A stretch of 64,000 bases of DNA from Isoptericola chiayiensis. GTDB taxonomy: Bacteria; Actinomycetota; Actinomycetes; Actinomycetales; Cellulomonadaceae. The stretch covers positions 100,999-164,998 of the forward strand of contig NZ_JABEZT010000009.1 in the NCBI RefSeq assembly GCF_013149805.1. The letters run 5' to 3'. A program made the position numbers and the translations under genes. The stretch's first letter is position 1; each line of letters starts with the position of its first letter. The notes under the pieces were generated by a model that did not search any database, had not been told where the DNA came from, and saw only the letters and a list, made by a program, of their open reading frames with translations. Of the stretch, positions 8,717-20,145 are shown in pieces.

Positions 8717-8752
8717 TAGAGTGACCGCAGAACGTTGTGAGCGAGTTCACAA
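8717..8752 (+). promoter_or_regulatory. promoter with Rex-like operator for menJ-nuo
   Basis: A TAGAGT -10 box at 8717-8722 is followed at 8735-8752 by TTGTGAGCGAGTTCACAA. This agrees with the Rex consensus TTGTGAAnnnnTTCACAA at 13 of 14 fixed positions. Rex senses the NADH/NAD+ ratio, and in Streptomyces coelicolor it controls nuo. The core TGTGA-N6-TCACA also fits a Crp/GlxR site, so the regulator is not certain. Confidence 0.6.
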
Positions 8753-8798
8753 GGATCTTCGGCGACGGAGCCGGGGTCTCACTTCACGGAGGTGAGCA

Positions 8799-10112
8799 GT
8801 GCGAGCAGGCCAGCGCGACGATGCCGACGTCATCGTCGTCGGTGCAGGTCCGGCCGGGGCCTCGACCGCTCATTGGTGCGCCTCCGCCGGCCTCGACGTG
8901 CTCGTGCTCGAGAAGTCCGCGTTCCCGCGCGACAAGGTGTGCGGCGACGGGCTCACGCCCCGGGCCGTGGCCGAGCTCGCCCGCATGGGTGTGCCCACGG
9001 ACCCCGACGACGGCTGGATCCGCAACGAGGGCCTGCGTGTCGTCGCCGGCGGCCGTTCCTGGGAGCTGGCCTGGCCCGAGCTGACCACCTACCCGGGCTA
9101 CGGAATGGCCCGGTCCCGGATGTCGCTGGACCACAGGCTGGCCCAGCACGCGCAGGCCTCGGGCGCCAAGGTCGTCGAGCGGACCAAGGTCACCGGCCCG
9201 GTCCTCGACGAGCGCACCAGCCGGGTGGTCGGCGTGACGGCGCAGCCGTTGGACGGCCGCGGCCGTGCCGACGGTCCGGGCCGCACCTACCGGGCTCCCG
9301 TCGTCGTCGCGGCCGACGGCGTCTCCTCGCGGTTCGCGACGGCGCTCGGCATCGTGCGCCGCGACGACCGCCCGCTGGGGACCGCGGTGCGCACCTACTT
9401 CCGCACCGAGGGCACGGCCCGCCAGGACGACTCCTTCATGGAGTCCCACCTGGAGCTGTGGGACGGCACGCCCGGCGCGTCGAACCTGCTGCCCGGCTAC
9501 GGCTGGATCTTCGCGCTCGGCGACGGCACGGCAAACGTGGGTCTGGGCTCGGTGAGCTCGACGCCGGCCCGGCAGTCGGCGAACGGGCACGACTACCGCG
9601 GGCTCCTGCAGACGTGGATGCGCAACACCCCCGCCGAGTGGGGGTTCACGACGGAGAACCAGGTGGGACCCGTCCGCGGGGCAGCGCTGCCCATGGGTTT
9701 CAACCGCACGCCGATGTACCGCGACGGGGCACTGCTCGTCGGGGACTCGGCCGGGACGGTCAGCCCGTTCAACGGCGAGGGCATCGCCTACGCCCTGCAG
9801 GCCGGCCGGGTCGCCGCGGAGGCCATCGCCCAGGCCCGCACGCGCCTGGGCGATGACGCCCGCGAGCGCACCCTGGAGTCCTACACGGACCGGATGCGGG
9901 CGGACCTGGGCGGGTACTACACGCTGGGCCGGTGGTTCGTGCGGCTCATCGAGCACCCCGCGGTGATGCGGGTGTGCGTGCGCTACGGCCTGCCGCGCCC
10001 GGTGGTGATGCAGTTCGTGCTCAAGCTGCTCTCGGACTGCTACGAGCCGCACGGGGGCGACTGGGTGGACCGGGTGATCGCGGGCCTGACGAGGGTGGTG
10101 CCCAAGGCGTGA
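8799..10112 (+). CDS. menJ: geranylgeranyl-reductase-family flavoprotein (MenJ-like)
   Basis: An FAD-dependent reductase of 437 residues that probably saturates an isoprene unit of the menaquinone side chain, the role of MenJ (Rv0561c) in mycobacteria. It has the dinucleotide-binding GAGPAGAS at the N-terminus, CGDGLTPRA, and a late FAD motif GDSAGTVSPFNGEGIAYAL. The GTG at 8799 has GGAGG at 8788-8792 at good spacing. It is the first gene of the nuo transcription unit, and the men and polyprenyl synthase genes nearby support the quinone role over chlorophyll or archaeal-lipid roles. Confidence 0.82.
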   Translation: MRAGQRDDADVIVVGAGPAGASTAHWCASAGLDVLVLEKSAFPRDKVCGDGLTPRAVAELARMGVPTDPDDGWIRNEGLRVVAGGRSWELAWPELTTYPGYGMARSRMSLDHRLAQHAQASGAKVVERTKVTGPVLDERTSRVVGVTAQPLDGRGRADGPGRTYRAPVVVAADGVSSRFATALGIVRRDDRPLGTAVRTYFRTEGTARQDDSFMESHLELWDGTPGASNLLPGYGWIFALGDGTANVGLGSVSSTPARQSANGHDYRGLLQTWMRNTPAEWGFTTENQVGPVRGAALPMGFNRTPMYRDGALLVGDSAGTVSPFNGEGIAYALQAGRVAAEAIAQARTRLGDDARERTLESYTDRMRADLGGYYTLGRWFVRLIEHPAVMRVCVRYGLPRPVVMQFVLKLLSDCYEPHGGDWVDRVIAGLTRVVPKA

Positions 10113-10173
10113 CGAGCACCGCAGTGGCACGAGGGAGTGACGCGGACGTGAGCTGGACCGGCGAGGAGATGCG

Positions 10174-10536
10174 ATGAGCAACCCGTACGTCCCGGTGCTG
10201 ATCCTGCTGGGGATCGGCGCGGTGCTGGCCCTGGGCGGCGTGGCGGCGAGCGCCGTCATCGGACCGAAGCAGTACAACCGCGCCAAGCTCGACGCCTACG
10301 AGTGCGGGATCGAGCCGACGCCGCACGCGACGGGCGGCGGTCGGCTGCCCATCAAGTACTACCTGGTCGCGATGACGTTCATCGTCTTCGACATCGAGGT
10401 CGTGTTCCTCTACCCGTGGGCGGTGGACTTCGCGGTCCTGGCCGGGTTCGGGCTGGCGGCGGTGCTGATCTTCCTGGTGCTGATCACCATCCCGTTCGTC
10501 TACGAGTGGCGGCGCGGCGGGTTCGACTGGGTCTAG
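10174..10536 (+). CDS. nuoA: NADH-quinone oxidoreductase subunit A
   Basis: A small membrane subunit of complex I, 120 residues with three membrane segments. The conserved loop [29 protein letters not shown] and a C-terminal [11 protein letters not shown] are all present. GAGGAG precedes the ATG. A 61-base gap separates it from menJ with no terminator, so it is cotranscribed. Confidence 0.97.
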   Translation: MSNPYVPVLILLGIGAVLALGGVAASAVIGPKQYNRAKLDAYECGIEPTPHATGGGRLPIKYYLVAMTFIVFDIEVVFLYPWAVDFAVLAGFGLAAVLIFLVLITIPFVYEWRRGGFDWV

Positions 10537-10598
10537 ACAGCACGTTCGGCAAGGGCGCCGGGTGAACACCGGTGCCGGTACCTCAGGAGGGAGGGCAC

Positions 10599-11150
10599 AT
10601 GGGACTGGAGGAGGCTCCGTCGGGTTTTCTGCTGACGACGATCGAGGATCTCGCGGGATACCTGCGCAAGTCGTCCGTGTGGCCCGTGACGTTCGGTCTG
10701 GCGTGCTGCGCCATCGAGATGATGGCGGCGGGCGCCTCGCGCTTCGACCTGTCGCGGTTCGGCATGGAGGTGTTCCGTGCCTCGCCGCGGCAGGCGGACC
10801 TGATGATCGTGGCGGGCCGGGTGAGCCAGAAGATGGCCCCGGTGGTGCGTCAGGTCTACGACCAGATGAGCGAGCCGAAGTGGGTGCTGTCGATGGGGGT
10901 GTGCGCCTCCAGCGGCGGGATGTTCAACAACTACGCGATCGTCCAGGGCGTGGACCACGTGGTGCCGGTCGACATCTACCTGCCGGGCTGCCCGCCGCGG
11001 CCGGAGATGCTGATCAACGCGATCCTGGCGCTGCACCAGCAGATCCAGGACTCGCCGATGGGCGTCAACCGGGTCGAGGCGGCGCAGGCGGCCGAAGCAG
11101 CGGCGATGGAGGCGACGCCGACGTCGCAGATGCTGGGGATGCTGCGGTGA
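10599..11150 (+). CDS. nuoB: NADH-quinone oxidoreductase subunit B
   Basis: The peripheral-arm subunit that holds Fe-S cluster N2, the last electron carrier before quinone. The 183-residue product carries the four ligands Cys36, Cys37 (LACCAIEMM), Cys102 (VCASSGG) and Cys131 (PGCPPRPE). The start is the ATG behind AGGAGGGAGGG; the frame begins slightly earlier but without support. The end overlaps the GTG of nuoC. Confidence 0.97.
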   Translation: MGLEEAPSGFLLTTIEDLAGYLRKSSVWPVTFGLACCAIEMMAAGASRFDLSRFGMEVFRASPRQADLMIVAGRVSQKMAPVVRQVYDQMSEPKWVLSMGVCASSGGMFNNYAIVQGVDHVVPVDIYLPGCPPRPEMLINAILALHQQIQDSPMGVNRVEAAQAAEAAAMEATPTSQMLGMLR

Positions 11151-11914
11151 GCGAGGACCGGGGCCCGCAGGAGGGCGCGACGACGGAGGTCGACCGTCCG
11201 GGCGGTGGTCCGACGGCGGAGGTCGTCGGCGAGCGCACCGGCATGTTCGGGGTGCACGGTTCGGGCGACACCTCGGGGTACGGCGGCCTGACCCGTCTCG
11301 TGACGCTGCCGCCGGCGGCGACGCGCCCGTACGGGAGCTGGTTCGACGACGCGGTGGACGTGCTGGCCGAGGTGCTCGTCGAGGCGGGCGTGGCGTTCGA
11401 CGACGCGGTCGAGCGGGTGGTGGTCACCGACCCGCGCCGTCCTGTCGAGGGGGAGGGCCCCAGCCGGGACGCGGAGCTGACGCTGCACGTGGCCCGGGAG
11501 CACGTGGTGGCCGTGTGCCGTGCGCTGCGCGACGACCAGGACCTGCGTTTCGAGCTCTCCCTGGGCGTCTCGGGCGTGCACTACCCGGAGGACGCGGGCC
11601 GTGAGCTGCACGCGGTCTACCACCTGACGTCGGTGACGCACGGGCGGCGGCTGCGCCTGGACGTGGCCTGCCCGGACGCGGACCCGCACCTGCCGACGAC
11701 GACGGCGGTGTACCCGGCCAACGACTGGCACGAGCGCGAGACGTGGGACTTCTTCGGGATCGTGTTCGACGGGCATCCCGCGCTGGCCCGCATCGAGATG
11801 CCGGACGACTGGCCCGGTCACCCGCAGCGCAAGGACTATCCGCTCGGTGGGATCCCCGTGGAGTACAAGGGCGCCACGGTGCCGCCGCCGGACGAGAGGA
11901 GGCGGTACTCGTGA
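11147..11914 (+). CDS. nuoC: NADH-quinone oxidoreductase subunit C
   Basis: The 30-kDa peripheral subunit, 255 residues. The first 40 or so residues are a charged, probably disordered extension; the conserved core ends with [20 protein letters not shown] and the family signature HPQRKDYPL. The start is the GTG that overlaps the nuoB stop (GTGA). A longer upstream frame is a shadow of nuoB. Its stop overlaps the GTG of nuoD. Confidence 0.96.
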   Translation: MSEDRGPQEGATTEVDRPGGGPTAEVVGERTGMFGVHGSGDTSGYGGLTRLVTLPPAATRPYGSWFDDAVDVLAEVLVEAGVAFDDAVERVVVTDPRRPVEGEGPSRDAELTLHVAREHVVAVCRALRDDQDLRFELSLGVSGVHYPEDAGRELHAVYHLTSVTHGRRLRLDVACPDADPHLPTTTAVYPANDWHERETWDFFGIVFDGHPALARIEMPDDWPGHPQRKDYPLGGIPVEYKGATVPPPDERRRYS

Positions 11915-13263
11915 CCGCACCCGCCCACGACGCCCCGCACGCGACGCGGCCGGCGGCCGACGACTACGGACCCGGGGTGGCCGGGTTCGAGGCCTCGGGC
12001 GGCGACTGGGACGAGATCGCCCGCGAGGCGATCGGTGAGGAACGCATCGTCGTCAACATGGGCCCCCAGCACCCGTCCACGCACGGGGTGCTGCGCCTGA
12101 TGCTGGAGATCGACGGCGAGACGGTGACCGAGGCCCGCTGCGGCATCGGCTACCTGCACACCGGCATCGAGAAGAACATGGAGTTCCGCACCTGGACGCA
12201 GGGCACCACCTTCTGCACCCGGATGGACTACCTGGCGCCGCTGTACCAGGAGGCGGCGTACTGCCTGGGCACGGAGCGCCTGCTGGGCATCACCGACGAC
12301 GTCCCGGAGCGCGCGAACGTCATCCGCGTGCTGATGATGGAGCTCAACCGGGTCGCCTCCCACCTGGTGTGCCTGGGCACGGGCGGCAACGAGATGGGCG
12401 CGACGACGATCATGACGTTGTCGTTCACGGCCCGCGAGGAGATCCTGCGCATGTTCGAGGCCGTGACCGGCCTGCGCATGAACCACGCCTACATCCGCCC
12501 GGGCGGTGTGGCCCAGGACGTCCCGGAGGACTTCACCGAGCACATCCGCGAGCTGCTGCCGAGCCTGCGCAAGTACCTGGCGATGCTGGGCGACCTGATG
12601 CTCGCCAACCCGATCTTCAAGTCCCGCCTGACGGGTGTCGGCGTGCTGAACCTGTCGGGGTGCTTCGCGCTCGGCATCACGGGGCCGGTGCTGCGCTCGG
12701 CCGGGCACCCGTACGACGTGCGCAAGGCGTTCCCGTACTGCGGCTACGAGGACTACGACTTCGACGTCCCGACCGACACGGCGGCGGACTGCTACTCGCG
12801 GGTGGTGCTGCGCATCGAGGAGTGCTACCAGTCGCTGCGCATCGTCGAGCAGTGCATGCGGCGGCTGGACGAGACGCAGGGCGCCCCCGTGATGGTGGCG
12901 GACAAGAAGATCGCCTGGCCGGCCCAGCTCGCGGTGGGCCACGACGGGCAGGGCAACTCCCTGGACCACATCCGCCACATCATGGGCACCTCGATGGAGG
13001 CCCTCATCCACCACTTCAAGCTGGTGACGGAGGGCTTCGGGGTGCCCGCGGGGCAGGCGTGGCAGACGGTGGAGCACCCGCGCGGCGAGCTCGGGGTGCA
13101 CCTGGTGTCCGACGGCGGCACGCGGCCGTACCGGGCGCACTTCCGTGACCCGTCGTTCAACAACCTGCAGGCCGTGTCGGTGATGTGCGAGGGCGGCCAG
13201 GTGGCCGACGTCGTCGTCTCCGTCGCGTCCCTGGACCCGGTGCTGGGAGGGGTGGACCGATGA
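11911..13263 (+). CDS. nuoD: NADH-quinone oxidoreductase subunit D
   Basis: The 49-kDa subunit forming the quinone site with NuoB, 450 residues. [34 protein letters not shown] and the C-terminal FNNLQAV with the closing D...DPVLGGVDR are family hallmarks. The GTG start has GAGAGGAGG upstream. The first ~40 residues are a poorly conserved extension. Confidence 0.97.
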   Translation: MTAPAHDAPHATRPAADDYGPGVAGFEASGGDWDEIAREAIGEERIVVNMGPQHPSTHGVLRLMLEIDGETVTEARCGIGYLHTGIEKNMEFRTWTQGTTFCTRMDYLAPLYQEAAYCLGTERLLGITDDVPERANVIRVLMMELNRVASHLVCLGTGGNEMGATTIMTLSFTAREEILRMFEAVTGLRMNHAYIRPGGVAQDVPEDFTEHIRELLPSLRKYLAMLGDLMLANPIFKSRLTGVGVLNLSGCFALGITGPVLRSAGHPYDVRKAFPYCGYEDYDFDVPTDTAADCYSRVVLRIEECYQSLRIVEQCMRRLDETQGAPVMVADKKIAWPAQLAVGHDGQGNSLDHIRHIMGTSMEALIHHFKLVTEGFGVPAGQAWQTVEHPRGELGVHLVSDGGTRPYRAHFRDPSFNNLQAVSVMCEGGQVADVVVSVASLDPVLGGVDR

Positions 13264-14111
13264 CGGCCGAACCGGTGGGCGCGCGCTCGCGCACGGGGTA
13301 CGACGCCGAGACGCTGGCCGCGCTGGTGGCCGACGCGGAGCAGATCCTGGCCCGCTACCCGGATCCGCGCTCGGGCCTGCTGCCGCTGCTGCACCTGGTG
13401 CAGTCGGTGGACGGGTACGTCAGCCGGGACGGGATCATCTTCTGCGCGGAACAGCTGGGGATGACGGCGGCCGAGATCTCCGCGGTGGCGACCTTCTACA
13501 CCCAGTACAAGCGCCACCCCAACGGCGAGTACACGGTGGGGGTGTGCACCAACACGCTGTGCGCGGTGATGGGCGGGGACGCGATCTTCGACCGCCTGGC
13601 CGACCACCTCGGCGTCGGGCACGACGAGACCACGCCGGACGGCTCCGTCACGCTGGAGCGCGTCGAGTGCAACGCCGCCTGCGACTACGCACCCGTGGTC
13701 ATGGTCAATTGGGAGTTCTTCGACAACCAGACCCCGGACTCGGCCGCCGAGCTGACCGACCGGCTGCGCGCCGGCGAGACCGTCGCCCCGACGCGCGGCG
13801 CCGCCTCGGTGTGCTCCTTCAAGCAGATGTCCCGCGTGCTCGCGGGGTTCGACGACGGCCGCGCCGACGAGGGCGTCGGGGCCGGCGGACCCACGCTGGA
13901 GGGCCTGCGGCTCGTGCGGGCGGCCGCGGCCGTCGACGACGCGCCCGGCACGCCGGGCACGCCCGCCGCGGCGACCTCGGACCGGCCGGGCGCCGAGGTG
14001 CCGCCCGAGACCGGCACCGAGCAGTCGAGCGCCGAGCGCAGGCCGACGACGCCGTCGGACGACACGGGACCGGCGGGCCCGGCCGACCCGGAGGAGGGTG
14101 ACGATGACTGA
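13260..14111 (+). CDS. nuoE: NADH-quinone oxidoreductase subunit E
   Basis: The thioredoxin-fold subunit carrying the 2Fe-2S cluster N1a. Ligands are visible in [12 protein letters not shown] and [16 protein letters not shown]. At 283 residues it is much longer than usual: after about residue 200 there is a low-complexity Ala/Gly/Pro/Glu/Thr tail. Starts at the ATG overlapping the nuoD stop; its end overlaps the start of nuoF by eight bases. Confidence 0.95.
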   Translation: MTAEPVGARSRTGYDAETLAALVADAEQILARYPDPRSGLLPLLHLVQSVDGYVSRDGIIFCAEQLGMTAAEISAVATFYTQYKRHPNGEYTVGVCTNTLCAVMGGDAIFDRLADHLGVGHDETTPDGSVTLERVECNAACDYAPVVMVNWEFFDNQTPDSAAELTDRLRAGETVAPTRGAASVCSFKQMSRVLAGFDDGRADEGVGAGGPTLEGLRLVRAAAAVDDAPGTPGTPAAATSDRPGAEVPPETGTEQSSAERRPTTPSDDTGPAGPADPEEGDDD

Positions 14112-15438
14112 GCTGATGGCGGCCCTGACCGACACCTGGGACGCCGAGAACTCCTGGAAGCTGTCCACCTACGAGGCCGCCGGCGGCTACGAGGGTCTGC
14201 GCCGCGCCCTGCGGACCGACCCGGCCGACCTGGTCCAGATGGTCAAGGACTCCGGCCTGCGCGGCCGCGGCGGCGCCGGGTTCCCCACCGGCATGAAGTG
14301 GGGGTTCCTGCCCGAGCCCGACGGCGGTCCCCGTTACCTCGTGGTCAACGCCGACGAGTCCGAGCCGGGCACCTGCAAGGACATCCCGCTGATGATGGCC
14401 AGCCCCCAGCACCTGGTCGAGGGCGTCGCGATCACGAGCTTCGCGATCGGCTGCCACCACGCGTTCATCTACGTGCGCGGCGAGGTGCTGCACGTGTACC
14501 GGCGGCTGCTCGCCGCCGTGCGCGAGGCGTACGCCGCCGGGCACCTGGGCCGCGACATCCACGGTTCCGGCTACGACCTCGAGGTCACCGTGCACGCCGG
14601 GGCCGGCGCCTACATCTGCGGCGAGGAGACGGCGCTGCTCGACTCCCTGGAGGGTCGCCGCGGCCAGCCGCGCCTCAAGCCGCCCTTCCCCGCCGTCGCC
14701 GGCCTCTACGCCCGCCCGACGGTGGTCAACAACGTCGAGTCCATCGCCTCCGTCCCGGGCATCGTGACCCACGGAGCCGACTGGTTCTCCTCCCTCGGCA
14801 CCGAGAAGTCGTCCGGGCACGGACTGTTCTCCCTGTCCGGTCACGTCACCCGTCCGGGGCAGTACGAGGCCCCCCTGGGCATCACGCTGCGCGAGCTGCT
14901 CGACCAGGCCGGCGGCGTCCGCGCCGGCCACCAGCTGAAGTTCTGGACCCCCGGCGGCTCGTCCACGCCGATCTTCACACACGAGCACCTCGACGTCCCC
15001 CTCGACTACGAGTCCGTCGGCGCCGCCGGCTCCATGCTCGGCACCCGCGCGCTGCAGATCTTCGACGAGACCACCTGCGTGGTGCGGGCCGTGAGCCGCT
15101 GGACCGACTTCTACGCCCACGAGTCGTGCGGCAAGTGCACCCCGTGCCGCGAGGGCACCTACTGGCTCAAGCAGATCCTGCACCGCATCGAGGCGGGCGA
15201 CGGCGAGGAGACGGACCTCGACCTCCTGCTCGACCTGTGCGACAACATTCTCGGCCGGGCGTTCTGCGCCCTGGGGGACGGGGCGACGTCGCCCATCACC
15301 TCGTCCATCCAGTACTTCCGGACCGAGTACGAGGCCCACCTGGGCGGGCGAGGCTGCCCGTTCGACCCGGCCCGGTCCACCCTGTTCGACGACACGCCCC
15401 AGGCGCCCCCGGCGCTCGCGGGCGCGGGAGGCCACTGA
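14104..15438 (+). CDS. nuoF: NADH-quinone oxidoreductase subunit F
   Basis: The NADH- and FMN-binding subunit with Fe-S cluster N3, 444 residues. [36 protein letters not shown] and [12 protein letters not shown] with a later Cys give the flavin, nucleotide and cluster sites. The ATG at 14104 is preferred to the in-frame GTG at 14098 because that GTG lies within the GAGGAGGG binding site. Confidence 0.97.
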   Translation: MTELMAALTDTWDAENSWKLSTYEAAGGYEGLRRALRTDPADLVQMVKDSGLRGRGGAGFPTGMKWGFLPEPDGGPRYLVVNADESEPGTCKDIPLMMASPQHLVEGVAITSFAIGCHHAFIYVRGEVLHVYRRLLAAVREAYAAGHLGRDIHGSGYDLEVTVHAGAGAYICGEETALLDSLEGRRGQPRLKPPFPAVAGLYARPTVVNNVESIASVPGIVTHGADWFSSLGTEKSSGHGLFSLSGHVTRPGQYEAPLGITLRELLDQAGGVRAGHQLKFWTPGGSSTPIFTHEHLDVPLDYESVGAAGSMLGTRALQIFDETTCVVRAVSRWTDFYAHESCGKCTPCREGTYWLKQILHRIEAGDGEETDLDLLLDLCDNILGRAFCALGDGATSPITSSIQYFRTEYEAHLGGRGCPFDPARSTLFDDTPQAPPALAGAGGH

Positions 15439-18026
15439 TGACCGCCACCACCGACAAGCCGGCGGCCGCACCCCCGGTCGAGACGGTGACCTGCACGATC
15501 GACGACGTCGAGGTCACCGTCCCGAAGGGCACGCTGGTCATCCGCGCCGCCGAGCAGGTGGGCATCCAGATCCCGCGGTTCTGCGACCACCCGTTGCTCG
15601 AGCCGGCCGGCGCGTGCCGCCAGTGCCTGGTCGAGGTGTCCATGCCCGACCGGGAGGGCAACCTGCGCGCCATGCCGAAGCCGCAGGCCTCGTGCACGAT
15701 GACGGTCACGCCCGGCATGGTGGTCCGCACCCAGCACACCTCGCACGTCGCCGACAAGGCGCAGCAGGGGGTCATGGAGCTGCTGCTCATGAACCACCCG
15801 CTGGACTGCCCGGTGTGCGACAAGGGTGGCGAGTGCCCGCTGCAGAACCAGGCGATGACCAACGGGCGCGGCGACACGCGGTTCGTCGACGTCAAGCGCA
15901 CCTTCCCCAAGCCCATCGAGGTCTCCTCGCAGATCCTGCTGGACCGGGAGCGCTGCATCCTGTGCCAGCGCTGCACCCGGTTCAGCGAGGAGATCGCCGG
16001 CGACGTCTTCATCGACCTGCAGGAGCGCGGCGCGGAACAGCAGATCGGCCGCTTCGACGAGGAGATCCTCGACTTCGCGCCGCCGTCCGGTCAGGACCGT
16101 GCCGACTCCGCGGTCGACGTCCCGCAGGGCGTCGCCCTGCCCGACACCTCGGGTCAGCCGTTCGCGTCGTACTTCTCGGGCAACACCGTCCAGATCTGCC
16201 CGGTCGGGGCGCTGACCGGCGCGAAGTACCGGTTCCGGTCGCGGCCCTTCGACCTGGTCTCCTCGCCGGCGATCGGGGAGCACGACGCCTGCGGCTCGGC
16301 GATCCGCGTGGACCACCGGCGCGGCAAGGTGATGCGCCGGCTGTCGGGGAACGACCCGGCGGTCAACGAGGAGTGGATCACCGACAAGGACCGGTTCGCG
16401 TTCACCTGGCAGGCCGCGGACGACCGGATCACGACGCCGATGGTCCGCGAGGACGGCGCACTGCGCCCCGCCTCGTGGGTGGAGGCGCTGGACGTGGCGG
16501 CCCGCGGGCTCGCCGCGGCGCGGGACTCCGGCGGCGTCGGCGTGCTGCCCGGCGGACGGCTCACGGTCGAGGACGCGTTCGCCTGGTCGCGGTTCGCGCG
16601 CACCGTGCTGGGCACCGACGACGTCGACCAGCGGGTGCGGGTGCACTCGGTCGAGGAGGTCGACTTCCTGGCCCACGCGGTGGCCGGCACCGGCGTCGGC
16701 GTGACGTTCGCCGACCTGGAGAAGGCGCCCGCCGTGCTGCTGGCCGGGCTGGAGGCCGAGGAGGAGGCCGGGGTCACGTTCCTGCGGCTGCGCAAGGGCG
16801 TCAAGGCCGGTGCCCGGGTCTTCTCGGTCGCCCCCTTCACGTCCCGCGGCCTGGCCCGGCTCGACGGCACCCTGCTGCCGGCCGCACCCGGGACCGAGGC
16901 CGAGTGGCTCGGCACGCTGGCCGCGCAGGCCGCCGGCGACCTGGTCCCGGCGTCGGCGGACCGCGAGACGCTGGAGGACGTCGCCGGTGCGCTCGGCGCC
17001 GAGGGCGCCGTCGTGCTGGTGGGCGAACGGCTGGCCGGCGCGCCGGGAGCCTACGCCGCGGCGCTGCGGCTCGCCGAGGCCACCGGGGCGCGGATCGCCT
17101 GGATCCCCCGCCGCGCGGGGGAGCGCGGCGGCGTCGAGGCGGGCCTGCTGCCGGGTCTGCTGCCCGGTGGACGCCCCCTGACCGACGCCGGGGCCCGCGC
17201 CGAGGTCGCGGCCGCGTGGGGGGTGGACGACGCCGCCCTGCCGCAGGCCCGCGGCCTGGACACCGTGGGCATCCTCGATGCGCTGAGCGTCGGGCAGCTC
17301 GCCGGCGCCCTGGTCGGCGGCGTCGAGCTCGCCGACATGCCCGACCCCGAGCACGCCCGCCGGGCGCTGCGCGCCGCCGGGTTCGTCGTCTCCCTGGAGG
17401 TGCGGGCCTCGGAGGTCACCGAGCTGGCCGACGTCGTCCTCCCGGTCGCCCCGCCCGTGGAGCGTGCCGGGTCGTACTGGAACTGGGAGGGCCGGGTGCG
17501 TCCCTTCGCCGCGGCGCTGGACTCCACCGCGCTGACCGACCACCGGGTCCTGGACGCGCTGGCCGCCCAGCTCGGCGCCACGCTCGGCGCCGCCGACCCG
17601 GTGCAGGCGCACCGGGCGATCGCGGCGCTGCGACCCTGGCACGGGGAGCGGGCGCCCGCCCCGCAGCAGACCACCAGCGACCCGCCCGCCGTGCCGGCCG
17701 GCACCGCGGTGCTCGCCGGCTGGCGCCTCCTCCTCGACGACGGGCGGATGCAGGACGGCGAGCCGTTCCTGGCCGGTACCGCCAAGACGCCGGTGGCGCG
17801 GATGAGTGCCGCGACCGCCGCCGGGTTCGACGTCTTCGACGGCGACCGGGTCACGGTGTCCACCGACCGGGGAGCGATCACGGTGGCGGTCGCCATCACC
17901 GAGATGGTCGACCACGTCGTGTGGCTGCCCCTCGCCTCGCGGGGCTGCCGGGTGCACGACGCCCTCGGCGTCAGCCCCGGCCAACCGGTCCGGGTCGCCC
18001 CCGCCGAGAAGGGAGGGGACGCATGA
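15438..18026 (+). CDS. nuoG: NADH-quinone oxidoreductase subunit G
   Basis: The large Fe-S subunit, 862 residues. The N-terminal 2Fe-2S domain shows [15 protein letters not shown]; next come the [16 protein letters not shown] and [10 protein letters not shown] cluster motifs, then a molybdopterin-oxidoreductase-like domain that binds no cofactor in complex I. A C-terminal molybdopterin-dinucleotide-binding-like segment runs from about 750. Starts at the ATG overlapping the nuoF stop. The middle of the protein is Ala/Gly-rich and diverged, as in other actinobacteria. Confidence 0.96.
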   Translation: MTATTDKPAAAPPVETVTCTIDDVEVTVPKGTLVIRAAEQVGIQIPRFCDHPLLEPAGACRQCLVEVSMPDREGNLRAMPKPQASCTMTVTPGMVVRTQHTSHVADKAQQGVMELLLMNHPLDCPVCDKGGECPLQNQAMTNGRGDTRFVDVKRTFPKPIEVSSQILLDRERCILCQRCTRFSEEIAGDVFIDLQERGAEQQIGRFDEEILDFAPPSGQDRADSAVDVPQGVALPDTSGQPFASYFSGNTVQICPVGALTGAKYRFRSRPFDLVSSPAIGEHDACGSAIRVDHRRGKVMRRLSGNDPAVNEEWITDKDRFAFTWQAADDRITTPMVREDGALRPASWVEALDVAARGLAAARDSGGVGVLPGGRLTVEDAFAWSRFARTVLGTDDVDQRVRVHSVEEVDFLAHAVAGTGVGVTFADLEKAPAVLLAGLEAEEEAGVTFLRLRKGVKAGARVFSVAPFTSRGLARLDGTLLPAAPGTEAEWLGTLAAQAAGDLVPASADRETLEDVAGALGAEGAVVLVGERLAGAPGAYAAALRLAEATGARIAWIPRRAGERGGVEAGLLPGLLPGGRPLTDAGARAEVAAAWGVDDAALPQARGLDTVGILDALSVGQLAGALVGGVELADMPDPEHARRALRAAGFVVSLEVRASEVTELADVVLPVAPPVERAGSYWNWEGRVRPFAAALDSTALTDHRVLDALAAQLGATLGAADPVQAHRAIAALRPWHGERAPAPQQTTSDPPAVPAGTAVLAGWRLLLDDGRMQDGEPFLAGTAKTPVARMSAATAAGFDVFDGDRVTVSTDRGAITVAVAITEMVDHVVWLPLASRGCRVHDALGVSPGQPVRVAPAEKGGDA

Positions 18027-19369
18027 TCCCCGGGGTCGCCGCCGACTTCTCCGCCGATGCCCTGTGGGTGTCGGCGATCAAGGCCGTGCTCATCATCGTC
18101 TTCCTGCTGACCAGCGTCCTCTTCGCGATCTGGTTCGAGCGCAAGCTCGTGGCGCGCATGCAGCTGCGCCCCGGCCCCAACTGGCACGGCCCGTTCGGGC
18201 TGCTGCAGTCCCTGGGCGACGCGATGAAGCTGCTGCTCAAGGAGGACGTGACCGTCACGAACGCCGACCGGCGCGTCTACCTGCTCGCCCCGATGATCTC
18301 GGTGCTGTGCTCGCTGCTGGTGTTCGCCGTCATCCCGTTCGGGCCCAACGCGACGATCCCGTTCACGGACTTCAGCACGCCGCTGCAGCTCACGGACTTC
18401 CCGGTCGCCGTGCTGTACGTGCTCGCGTGCGCCTCGATCGGCGTGTACGGCATCGTGCTGGGCGGCTGGTCCTCGGGCTCCACGTACCCGCTGCTGGGTT
18501 CGGTGCGCTCCAGCGCCCAGGTCATCAGCTACGAGCTGGCCATGGGCCTCAGCCTGGTCAGCGTGTTCATCATGGCGGGGTCGATGTCGACCTCCACGAT
18601 CGTGGAGTCCCAGACGAGCATCTGGTGGTTCGTCCCGCTGGCACCGGCGTTCGTCATCTACATCATCTCCATGGTCGGCGAGACCAACCGGCTACCGTTC
18701 GACCTGCCCGAGGCCGAGGGCGAGCTGGTCGGCGGATACATGACCGAGTACTCGTCGATGAAGTTCGCCTGGTTCTTCCTGGCGGAGTACATCGCCATGA
18801 TCAACGTCTCCGCCGTGGCCACCACGCTGTTCCTCGGTGGCTGGCGGGCGCCGTGGCCGCTGTCGCTCATCAACGACGGCATGTTCAACACCGGCTGGTG
18901 GCCGCTGCTGTGGTTCCTGGCCAAGGTGTGGCTGCTCATGTTCTTCTTCGTGTGGGTGCGCGGCACGCTGCTGCGGCTGCGCTACGACCAGTTCATGGTG
19001 TTCGGCTGGAAGGTGCTCATCCCGGCCGGATTGGTCTGGGTGGTCGTCCTCGCCGGATTCCAGTACGCGGGCCTCGTCGGGATCACGCGCACGCAGATGA
19101 TCGTCGCGATCGTCGTGGCCGCCGCCGTCGTGCTGGCCCTGCTGTGGCTGTGGCCCCAGAAGAAGGAACCCGAACCACCCGGTGGGACGGGCGCCGACGG
19201 CGGGTTCGACGCGTTCGCCGGCGGGTACCCCGTGCCGCCCCTGCCCGGGCAGTCGCTGCCGCCGTCGCCCCGCGCACGGCGCAGCGTGGCGCCGGCCGAG
19301 GACGCCGGAGCAGCCACCGCCACCCGGGTCGCACCCGACGCCGTCGACGAGGACGAGGAGACGCGATGA
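18023..19369 (+). CDS. nuoH: NADH-quinone oxidoreductase subunit H
   Basis: The membrane subunit at the junction with the peripheral arm, lining the quinone tunnel, 448 residues with about eight membrane segments. [41 protein letters not shown] and [13 protein letters not shown] are diagnostic. After the last helix comes an atypical hydrophilic tail of about 70 residues rich in Pro, Gly and Ala. The ATG overlaps the nuoG stop. Confidence 0.97.
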   Translation: MIPGVAADFSADALWVSAIKAVLIIVFLLTSVLFAIWFERKLVARMQLRPGPNWHGPFGLLQSLGDAMKLLLKEDVTVTNADRRVYLLAPMISVLCSLLVFAVIPFGPNATIPFTDFSTPLQLTDFPVAVLYVLACASIGVYGIVLGGWSSGSTYPLLGSVRSSAQVISYELAMGLSLVSVFIMAGSMSTSTIVESQTSIWWFVPLAPAFVIYIISMVGETNRLPFDLPEAEGELVGGYMTEYSSMKFAWFFLAEYIAMINVSAVATTLFLGGWRAPWPLSLINDGMFNTGWWPLLWFLAKVWLLMFFFVWVRGTLLRLRYDQFMVFGWKVLIPAGLVWVVVLAGFQYAGLVGITRTQMIVAIVVAAAVVLALLWLWPQKKEPEPPGGTGADGGFDAFAGGYPVPPLPGQSLPPSPRARRSVAPAEDAGAATATRVAPDAVDEDEETR

Positions 19370-20145
19370 CCGAGCCGTACGAGTCGCAGCGACCCAAGAA
19401 GGGGCCGATCGGCGAGCTGTTCGCCCCGGTGGCCGGGTTCGGCGTGACGTTCTCGTCGATGTTCAAGCCGACCGTCACCGAGCAGTACCCGCGCAGGAAG
19501 ACCCCGCCGCAGACCCGGTACCACGGGCGACACCAGCTCAACCGGTACGCCGACGGGCTCGAGAAGTGCATCGGCTGCGAGCTGTGCGCGTGGGCGTGCC
19601 CCGCCGACGCCATCTACGTCGAGGGTGCGGACAACGCCGAGGCCGTCGCCGGCTCGCCCGAGGCGCACATGAGCCCCGGCGAGCGCTACGGCCGCGTCTA
19701 CCAGATCAACTACCTGCGCTGCATCTTCTGCGGGCTCTGCATCGAGGCGTGCCCCACCCGCGCGCTGACGATGAGCAAGGACTACGAGATCGCCGGTCCG
19801 ACCCGCGCGGGCATGATCTACGAGAAGCAGGACATCCTCGCGCCGCTCGCCGAGGGCATGCTCGCCGCGCCGCACCCGATGGTCGAGGGCACCACCGACA
19901 CCGAGTACTACCGCGACGAGATCTCCGGCCCCACCCAGGAGCAGGTCGACTGGGTGCGGGAGCACCGGCCCGACGACGACACGCTCGCCGCGGCCGCCGC
20001 CGTCGTCACCGGGGACGCCCCGAAGCCCACCCCGTCCCAGCACGAGCTGCGTCCCGACCAGGACCGTGCCGTGGCCACCCGGGCCGCCGCCACGCAGTCG
20101 TCCGTCGACGTCCGCCCGGTGCAGACCGAGGAGGCCCGCCCATGA
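19366..20145 (+). CDS. nuoI: NADH-quinone oxidoreductase subunit I
   Basis: The ferredoxin-like subunit with clusters N6a and N6b, 259 residues. Two CxxCxxCxxxCP motifs are present: [12 protein letters not shown] and [12 protein letters not shown]. The C-terminal ~80 residues beyond the second cluster are acidic and low in complexity. Coupled to nuoH by ATGA. Confidence 0.97.
   Translation: MTEPYESQRPKKGPIGELFAPVAGFGVTFSSMFKPTVTEQYPRRKTPPQTRYHGRHQLNRYADGLEKCIGCELCAWACPADAIYVEGADNAEAVAGSPEAHMSPGERYGRVYQINYLRCIFCGLCIEACPTRALTMSKDYEIAGPTRAGMIYEKQDILAPLAEGMLAAPHPMVEGTTDTEYYRDEISGPTQEQVDWVREHRPDDDTLAAAAAVVTGDAPKPTPSQHELRPDQDRAVATRAAATQSSVDVRPVQTEEARP

Noticed and set aside
8735..8752. Calling the palindrome before menJ a definite Crp/GlxR site
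   Set aside because: The outer T/A bases and the nuo context fit Rex better; both remain possible, so Crp is given only as the alternative.
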